NCBI RefSeq assembly: GCF_003569765.1
Contig: NZ_KZ983965.1
Location: forward strand, 414-35,641
Length of the DNA: 35,228 nucleotides
Direction of reading: 5' to 3'
Origin: Caldimonas tepidiphila
Lineage (GTDB): Bacteria > Pseudomonadota > Gammaproteobacteria > Burkholderiales > Burkholderiaceae_C
The position numbers were made by a program, and so were the translations under genes. How positions within the stretch are numbered: the first letter of the stretch is position 1; each line of letters opens with the position of its first letter. Positions 30,654 through 35,228 of the stretch are shown one piece after another. Under the pieces are notes generated by a model. That model was not told the DNA's origin. It saw only the letters and a program-made list of their open reading frames with translations, and ran no database searches.

Positions 30654-30794
30654 AGTCAAGACCAGATTGTTGTGCAGCCGCACATTATGGCATCGCGAGC
30701 GCCACGGGGGCTTTCCCCTCCGCTTCGAGGGCGGACGGGATGCGATAATTTTCCGAGTGCATTCCAGATCGCCCCCCGAGGCGACGCCGCTTTC

Positions 30795-31352
30795 TTGGCC
30801 AGCCCCACAGAACTTTCCGACTTCCTCAAGAGCTGCGAGAAGCGCGCCTTCAAGCGCACCCTCTATGCGGTCCGGGACGCCGATGCCGCGCTCGACATCG
30901 TGCAGGACGCGATGATCCGGCTGGCCGAGAAATACGGCGACCGCCCCGCCGCCGAGCTGCCGCTGGTCTTTCCCCGCATCCTCGCCAACGCCACCACCGA
31001 CTGGTTCCGCCGCAGCAAGGTGCGCAACACCGTGGTGCAGAACTTTTCCGCCTTCGAGCAGATCGATGGCGAGGACGCGTTCGACCTGCTGGAGGCCCTC
31101 GACCAGGCGAGCGCGAACGAGAGCGCGGCGGACGCGCTGTCGCGGCAGCAGACGATCCGGGCGATCGAGCAGGAAATCGGGGAATTGCCCGCGCGTCAAC
31201 GCGAGGCCTTCCTGCTGCGTTACTGGGAGGAACTCGACGTCGCCGAGACGGCGGCTGCCATGGGCTGCTCGGAAGGCAGCGTCAAGACGCATTGTTCGAG
31301 GGCCGTGCATGCCCTGGCCCGGGCACTGCGAGCCAAGGGAGTGGCACCATGA
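30795..31352 (+). CDS. ECF-type RNA polymerase sigma factor
   Basis: 185-residue group IV sigma factor. Region 2 is near the N-terminus (LYAVRDADAALDIVQDAMIRLAEKYGD), region 4 at the C-terminus (LPARQREAFLLRYWEELDVAETAAAMGCSEGSVKTH), with a helix-turn-helix. I place the start at TTG 30795 (reading ASPTELSDFLK next) because family homology begins there; upstream sequence in the frame is not family-like, and no ATG lies between. GATAAT (30744-30749) is a possible -10. The stop overlaps the next gene as ATGA. The next gene encodes a one-span membrane protein, so a sigma/anti-sigma pair is plausible. Confidence 0.88.
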   Translation: MASPTELSDFLKSCEKRAFKRTLYAVRDADAALDIVQDAMIRLAEKYGDRPAAELPLVFPRILANATTDWFRRSKVRNTVVQNFSAFEQIDGEDAFDLLEALDQASANESAADALSRQQTIRAIEQEIGELPARQREAFLLRYWEELDVAETAAAMGCSEGSVKTHCSRAVHALARALRAKGVAP

Positions 31353-31798
31353 AATACGACAATTCGATCCATCCGCCGATGGATCCGGACGCGCTGGAAG
31401 CGCGCTTCGGGCTGCGCATCGGCGCACAATTGAACGCGGCAGCCGACGCGCTGCCGCACGACATCACCGAGCGACTGCGTTTCGCGCGCGAGCAGGCGCT
31501 CCAGCGCCAGCGCCTCGCCGCGCAGCCGGTGGCGGCGCCCGCGCTGCTGCCGCAGCAGGCGGGGCCCGTGCTCGCGCTCGGCCAGGGCGGGCGCCCCCCC
31601 CGCTGGGGCTGGCTCGGCTCGCTGCTGTCCGTCGGCGGCCTGCTGCTGGGCCTGATCGTGATCGACGACTGGCAGCTGAGCCAGCAGATCCACGAGGCCG
31701 CGGAGATCGACAGCGCGCTGCTCGCCGACGACCTGCCGCCCGCCGCCTACAGCGATCCGGGCTTCGCGGAGTTCCTGAAGAGGACCGCGGACCGGTGA
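31349..31798 (+). CDS. DUF3619-family membrane protein, possible anti-sigma factor
   Basis: 149-residue protein with one clear membrane span (about 87-105, LGSLLSVGGLLLGLIVI). The N-terminal cytoplasmic part includes DALEARFGLRIGAQLNAAADALP and a Gln/Arg/Ala-rich helix; the short C-terminal part after the span ends FAEFLKRTADR. The layout matches the DUF3619 family found next to this sigma factor in betaproteobacteria. ATG 31349 overlaps the sigma stop (ATGA), with GGGAG upstream. Coupling to the sigma factor and one-span topology suggest an anti-sigma role; that is inference, and no zinc-binding anti-sigma motif is present. Confidence 0.75.
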   Translation: MKYDNSIHPPMDPDALEARFGLRIGAQLNAAADALPHDITERLRFAREQALQRQRLAAQPVAAPALLPQQAGPVLALGQGGRPPRWGWLGSLLSVGGLLLGLIVIDDWQLSQQIHEAAEIDSALLADDLPPAAYSDPGFAEFLKRTADR

Positions 31799-31803
31799 CC
31801 CCG

Positions 31804-32754
31804 ATGGAGCCGCAGATGCCTTGCGGGGCGCCGGGCCGCCCCTTGCCTTCGCGCCGGCTCGCGCGGGCCCTGCTCGTCCTCGCCGGATGGAGCCTCGCCG
31901 CGGCCGTGTTCGCGCAGCCCGCGAGCGAGTCCGCCGCCTCGGCCGCCTCGCCTGCCGCCTCTTCGGCCCTCCCCTTGCCGGCGGCCTCGGCACCGGCATC
32001 CGCTGCGGCGCCGCTGTCGCGACCTGCCGCCGCATCCGCGGCGACGGACGCCCGGCCGGCGACCGGCCCTGCTGCCGCGAGCGCCCCCCGCCGCAAGGCC
32101 GCTGCACCCCTCAACGAAGGCCCGCGCTGGTCCGCCCTGAGCCCGGCGCAGCGCACCGCCTTGCGGCCGCTGCAGCGCGACTGGGCCGAGATCGACGCCC
32201 TGCGCAAGCAGAAGTGGCTGGAGATCGCGCAGCGCTTCGACAAGCTAACGCCCACCGAGCGGGCGCGACTCCACGAGCGCATGGCCGAATGGGCCCGCAT
32301 GTCCCCGCAGCAGCGCAGCAACGCCCGGCTGACCTTCCAGGAGGCGCAGCAGTTGCCGCCCGAGGTCCGCCAGGACCGCTGGGCCGCCTATCTCGCGCTG
32401 CCGGAACCGGACCGTCTGCAATTCATCGAGCAGGCGGGCCGCTCGCTGGAAGCCCCCGCCCGGCCGGCCCCGCGGCCCGCCAAGCGCCCTCCCTCGTCCC
32501 TGGCCAAATCGAGCATCGTGCCCAACCCGCTTCACGCCACGCCGCCGCGCGCAGCCGGCCCCGCCCTGCTGCGCGCCGCGCCCGGCGCCACCACCACGCC
32601 GCTGCGCCAGCCGCCGCAGCCGCCCCGGCATCTGGTGCCCGGACTGCCCAAGATCGCCGCGATCCCGGAATTCGTCGACGGCACCACGCTGGCGCCGCGC
32701 GTCGGCCCCCAGGCGCCGGGAACGCGGCCGCCCGAACGCGAGTCGAGCCGATGA
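31804..32754 (+). CDS. DUF3106-domain exported protein
   Basis: 316-residue protein with a Sec signal peptide (LARALLVLAGWSLAAAVFA, cleavage likely before QPAS). A long Ala/Ser/Pro-rich linker (about 40-100) follows, then a helical core (about 104-210) rich in Trp and Arg: RWSALSPAQRTALRPL, KLTPTERARL and RMSPQQRSNARL, repeating the 'W..LsP.qR' pattern of DUF3106, reminiscent of CpxP/Spy-like periplasmic sensors. The C-terminus is again Pro/Ala-rich. ATG 31804 is chosen; GTG 31795, overlapping the DUF3619 stop, is an alternative. The stop overlaps the RDD gene as ATGA. Confidence 0.8.
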   Translation: MEPQMPCGAPGRPLPSRRLARALLVLAGWSLAAAVFAQPASESAASAASPAASSALPLPAASAPASAAAPLSRPAAASAATDARPATGPAAASAPRRKAAAPLNEGPRWSALSPAQRTALRPLQRDWAEIDALRKQKWLEIAQRFDKLTPTERARLHERMAEWARMSPQQRSNARLTFQEAQQLPPEVRQDRWAAYLALPEPDRLQFIEQAGRSLEAPARPAPRPAKRPPSSLAKSSIVPNPLHATPPRAAGPALLRAAPGATTTPLRQPPQPPRHLVPGLPKIAAIPEFVDGTTLAPRVGPQAPGTRPPERESSR

Positions 32755-33290
32755 ACGCCGCCGCATCCTCCCCGGCCGCAGCCGGCATCGCCCCTCCGCT
32801 GCGCCACCGCCTCGCGAGCTTCGTCTACGAGGGCGTGCTGCTGTTCGGCGTCGTGATGGCCGCCGGGCTGCCGTTCTCGATGCTCACCGGCCAGCGTCAT
32901 GCGCTGCAGGGGCGCTACGCGCTGCAGGCCTTCATGTTCGCGGTGCTCGCGATCTACTTCATCTGGTTCTGGTCGCACGGCGGCCAAACGCTCGCGATGA
33001 AGACCTGGCACCTGCGCCTGCTCCGCGCCGATGGCCGGCCGGTCTCGCCGCTGCACGCCGCCTGCCGCTTCCTGGCGAGCTGGGTCTGGTTCCTGCCGCC
33101 GCTCGCCCTGGTCTGGCTGCTGGACTGGAAGGGCAGCGGCACCGTCAGCGCCGCCGTCTTCGGCTGGATGCTCGCCTACGCGGCCCTGTCGCGCCTGCAC
33201 CCGGCGCGCCAGTTCTGGCACGACGCGCTGTGCGGCACCCGGCTCGTCGCCCACCGGACAGAGGCCGCGCCGAAGAAGATCCGGGCCTGA
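32751..33290 (+). CDS. RDD-family membrane protein
   Basis: 179-residue polytopic membrane protein of the RDD family (three or four spans: about 22-43, 57-77, 102-125 and 130-150). It keeps the family hallmarks RLASFVYEGVLLF near the N-terminus, where Arg-x-Ala-Ser-x3-Glu replaces the usual RxxAxxxD, and QTLAMKTWHLRLLRADG in the middle. Its function is unknown; some RDD proteins act in ion transport. ATG 32751 overlaps the DUF3106 stop (ATGA). Fourth and last gene of the sigma-factor operon; no clear terminator follows. Confidence 0.88.
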   Translation: MNAAASSPAAAGIAPPLRHRLASFVYEGVLLFGVVMAAGLPFSMLTGQRHALQGRYALQAFMFAVLAIYFIWFWSHGGQTLAMKTWHLRLLRADGRPVSPLHAACRFLASWVWFLPPLALVWLLDWKGSGTVSAAVFGWMLAYAALSRLHPARQFWHDALCGTRLVAHRTEAAPKKIRA

Positions 33291-33352
33291 GGGCCTGGAG
33301 CGGCGAAGAACGCGGCCGCCGACCGCCATCCCCTCGCCCCTCCGGCTGTTCC

Positions 33353-33358
33353 TATACT
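33353..33358 (+). promoter_or_regulatory. -10 element before the beta-hydroxyacid dehydrogenase gene
   Basis: TATACT stands 36 bases before the ATG, in otherwise GC-rich sequence. No good -35 is visible. It suggests this gene is transcribed separately from the sigma-factor operon. Confidence 0.4.
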
Positions 33359-33394
33359 CGCGGCCTTTCATCCATCTCCTGCGAGGACCGATCC

Positions 33395-34267
33395 ATGGAC
33401 ATCGCCGTGCTGGGCATCGGCATGATGGGGGCGCCGATCGCCCGCCGCCTCTGCGACGCGGGACACCGCGTCAGCGTCTGGAACCGCACGCGCGAGAAGG
33501 CCGAGCCGCTGGCTGCATGCGGCGCACGTGTCGCGGCGAGCGCTGCCGAGGCGGCGGCGAGCGCGGAGCTGGTCGTGCTGCTGCTGGAGAACGGCGCCGC
33601 GGTGGATGCGGTGCTGTTCGGCGAGGCGCAGGCCGCCGCGGCGATGCGTCCCGGCACGCTGGTCGCGGACATGAGCTCCATCAAGCCGGCCGAGGCGCGC
33701 GAGCACGCGGCACGCCTTGCCGCGCGCGGCATCGCGCACCTCGATGCCCCGGTTTCGGGCGGCACCGTCGGCGCCGAGGCCGGCACGCTCGCGATCATGG
33801 CCGGCGGGGAAGCGGCGGACGTGGCGCGAGCGGCGCCGGTGCTCGCGACGCTCGGGCGGCTCACGCATGTGGGCCCGCATGGCGCGGGCCAGCTCGCCAA
33901 GCTTGCGAACCAGATGATCGTCGGCATCACGATCGGCGCCGTCGCCGAGGCGCTGCTGCTGGCGGCCAGGGGCGGCGCGGACATGGCGAAGGTGCGCGAG
34001 GCGATCCGCGGCGGCTTCGCCGAGAGCCGCGTGCTCGAGGTGCACGGCCAGCGCATGGTCGAGCACGACTTCGCGCGCCGCGCGGCCCTCACGGTGCAGC
34101 TCAAGGACCTGCGCAACGCGCTCGCGACCGCCACGGAGCTCGGCTTCGAGGCGCCGGTCACGCAGCTCTTCGAGCAGCTCTACGCGAGCGCCGCTGAGCA
34201 CGGCTTCGCCGATGCCGACCACGCCGGCCTGTTCCTCGAGCTCGCGCGGCGCAACGCGATGGAGTGA
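33395..34267 (+). CDS. NAD(P)-dependent beta-hydroxyacid dehydrogenase (3-hydroxyisobutyrate dehydrogenase family)
   Basis: 290-residue oxidoreductase of the 3-hydroxyisobutyrate/tartronate-semialdehyde reductase family. The N-terminal Rossmann domain starts VLGIGMMGAPIA (Gly7, Gly9, Gly12) with NRTREKAEPL, whose Arg/Lys suggest NADP preference. The substrate-binding signature DAPVSGG is at 117-123, and the catalytic lysine is Lys169 in GQLAKLANQM. The helical C-terminal domain completes the fold. GAGGA precedes ATG 33395. Substrate cannot be set from sequence alone: 3-hydroxyisobutyrate, 2-hydroxy-3-oxopropionate or succinic semialdehyde (GLYR-like) are options. Confidence 0.88.
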   Translation: MDIAVLGIGMMGAPIARRLCDAGHRVSVWNRTREKAEPLAACGARVAASAAEAAASAELVVLLLENGAAVDAVLFGEAQAAAAMRPGTLVADMSSIKPAEAREHAARLAARGIAHLDAPVSGGTVGAEAGTLAIMAGGEAADVARAAPVLATLGRLTHVGPHGAGQLAKLANQMIVGITIGAVAEALLLAARGGADMAKVREAIRGGFAESRVLEVHGQRMVEHDFARRAALTVQLKDLRNALATATELGFEAPVTQLFEQLYASAAEHGFADADHAGLFLELARRNAME

Positions 34268-34310
34268 AAATCTTTCCCGAGGGGACTGGCGCGCCATGCT
34301 CCTGCTGCGC

Positions 34311-34316
34311 TATACT
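34311..34316 (+). promoter_or_regulatory. -10 element of tRNA-Ala
   Basis: TATACT lies 12 bases before the 5' end of the tRNA, a typical position for a tRNA promoter. No good -35 is visible. Confidence 0.5.
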
Positions 34317-34328
34317 GCCGATCTCTTC

Positions 34329-34404
<76 letters not shown>

Positions 34405-34414
34405 GAAGATTCCC

Positions 34415-34447
34415 AAGGCCTTGTTCCACAAGGCCTTTTTCTTTTTC
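34415..34447 (+). terminator. Intrinsic terminator of tRNA-Ala
   Basis: AAGGCCTTGT (34415-34424) and ACAAGGCCTT (34428-34437) form a perfect 10-bp stem with a 3-base loop, followed by TTTCTTTTT. Confidence 0.78.
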
Positions 34448-34484
34448 CGGCCGGTCACTTCGACGAAATGTCCATCGATCCAAC

Positions 34485-35228
34485 ATGGCCCTCGGATCCA
34501 CCCCTTCCTGGACATCGAAGTCCAACTCGCCTGCGACGGCTCCACCCCCCTCATTGAGGGGGACCGCTGCGCCTGTTGGCAACGCTACCGAGGCTCGTCC
34601 TCAGCCCTGGCGACCCCGCACCACTGCACCTCATCTGGTCAGGGCTCCCAACGGGATCTATCACCTGCGGCTGGTGATCCCTGAGCGGGTGCGAGCCGCG
34701 CATCCGGGCCTGCCACGGGAGCTACGACGCTCCACAAAATCATCCACAAAATCCACCGTAAAAATCCACGCTCTGCAGAAAGCGCGCGAAATGTGCGCAG
34801 AATTGGTAACCAGCTTAGATCCCTGCGGACCTGCAATGCTGGTGAACAACGAATCCTTCCAAGCCCGAAAACAGGGCTTCTTGATTGAATACACAGATGG
34901 GGCCCTGCGCGCCGAGGTCTACCCCGGCGCAGATCTCCAAACGTTGAACATGCTCGCCAAGCTGCTGCCGCTGGTCACGCAGCAGCTGGCCGAAGTTTGC
35001 AACCCACTTCCAGCCTCGTATACGGCTCCTCCAGAAGCAGGGTGCGATGCAAGCCGCCCTCCCCCGTCTGTCGCCGAGACACGGCCCGCTCCGCCAGTTG
35101 CCCCACCGGTACTGCATTCCGCTGTGGAGAAGCCAGCCCCAGTGGAGCCGGGAACGCAGGCCCCGGAAGCTGCGTCCGCTGTCAACGTGCCGCCGGCGGT
35201 TCGGTCAGTGGAGTGGCTCTCCGAGGCC
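34485..35228 (+). CDS. Tyrosine recombinase (phage/island integrase), N-terminal part
   Basis: The frame is open from ATG 34485 to the right edge (248 codons, no stop), so the gene is cut by the window. After a poorly conserved 50-residue lead it reads APHLVRAPNGIYHLRLVIP (48-66), then PGLPRELRRS, the N-terminal signature of a family of tRNA-associated integrases (DUF6538-type domain), and a helical segment (ALQKAREMCAELV). A Pro/Ala/Val-rich stretch covers the last third. The catalytic domain with the Arg/His/Tyr residues is beyond the edge, so the identification rests on the N-terminus and the tRNA neighbour. AT-richer codons (TTA, AAA, ATT) than the neighbours suggest transfer. The start could also be TTG 34554. 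Confidence 0.72.
   Translation, partial: MALGSTPSWTSKSNSPATAPPPSLRGTAAPVGNATEARPQPWRPRTTAPHLVRAPNGIYHLRLVIPERVRAAHPGLPRELRRSTKSSTKSTVKIHALQKAREMCAELVTSLDPCGPAMLVNNESFQARKQGFLIEYTDGALRAEVYPGADLQTLNMLAKLLPLVTQQLAEVCNPLPASYTAPPEAGCDASRPPPSVAETRPAPPVAPPVLHSAVEKPAPVEPGTQAPEAASAVNVPPAVRSVEWLSEA

Noticed and set aside
30534-30683. GTG-started frame with Leu-Val-Leu residues as an ilvB leader peptide
   Set aside because: It reads through the terminator hairpin and stops only 13 bases before ilvB, unlike a leader peptide, and is not enriched enough for branched-chain codons.
31821-32750. Alternative plus-strand frame upstream of the RDD start
   Set aside because: It overlaps DUF3106 in another frame and is Arg/Pro-rich; RDD homology begins at 32751.
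34661-35185. Minus-strand open frames opposite the integrase-like gene
   Set aside because: They lack ribosome binding sites and family features; the plus-strand frame explains the sequence.

Overview
The window is high-GC DNA with the gene content and order of a betaproteobacterium of the Burkholderiales/Rhodocyclales type. The pointers are tig-clpP-clpX-lon on one strand, a Gly-Cys-Leu tRNA cluster, ilvB-ilvH-ilvC-psd-pssA-leuA on one strand, and a sigma factor/DUF3619/DUF3106/RDD operon divergent from ilvB. hpnCDE implies squalene (probably hopanoid) synthesis. A TIGR03790-type protein hints at an exosortase-bearing lineage. The species cannot be named from this sequence.

Layout. 1-1100: the first 50 bases of etfB (minus), a divergent regulatory region with two palindromes, and murI (plus). 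1115-2917: a UMF1-type MFS transporter (minus) and a small unrecognised gene (plus). 3083-3457: tRNA-Leu(TAA), tRNA-Cys(GCA) and tRNA-Gly(GCC), all minus, with terminator-like hairpins between them. 3551-9926 (minus): lon, clpX, clpP, tig and tRNA-Leu(TAG), the proteostasis block. 10001-14396 (minus): an RND efflux pump (permease plus lipoprotein adaptor) behind a near-consensus promoter overlapped by a TetR-type palindrome. 14466-17459 (plus): hpnC-hpnD-hpnE. 17508-19328 (minus): a host-attachment-family protein and a TIGR03790-type exported protein. 19352-21485 (minus): lutB and lutA without an adjacent lutC, divergent from an IclR regulator (21570-22340, plus). 22411-23496 (minus): a PBP7-type D,D-endopeptidase. 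23628-30533 (minus): leuA behind a leucine attenuator, pssA, psd, ilvC, ilvH and ilvB, covering branched-chain amino acid and phosphatidylethanolamine synthesis. 30795-33290 (plus): sigma factor, DUF3619, DUF3106 and RDD genes, mostly joined by start/stop overlaps. 33395-34267 (plus): a beta-hydroxyacid dehydrogenase. 34329-34404: tRNA-Ala(CGC), followed by the 5' part of a tyrosine-recombinase-like gene that runs off the right edge. This is probably the left end of an integrated island.

Most of the window is core genome. The most interesting signals are regulatory or at the edge: (i) an 18-residue leuA leader peptide with four consecutive, all different, leucine codons, followed by an intrinsic terminator and possibly translated from a leaderless transcript; (ii) the integrase beside tRNA-Ala; (iii) the coupled sigma-factor operon; (iv) an inverted-repeat cluster between ilvH and ilvC; (v) a terminator-like hairpin in the ilvB leader; (vi) paired operator-like palindromes in front of etfB. 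I saw no CRISPR array, insertion sequence or rRNA gene.
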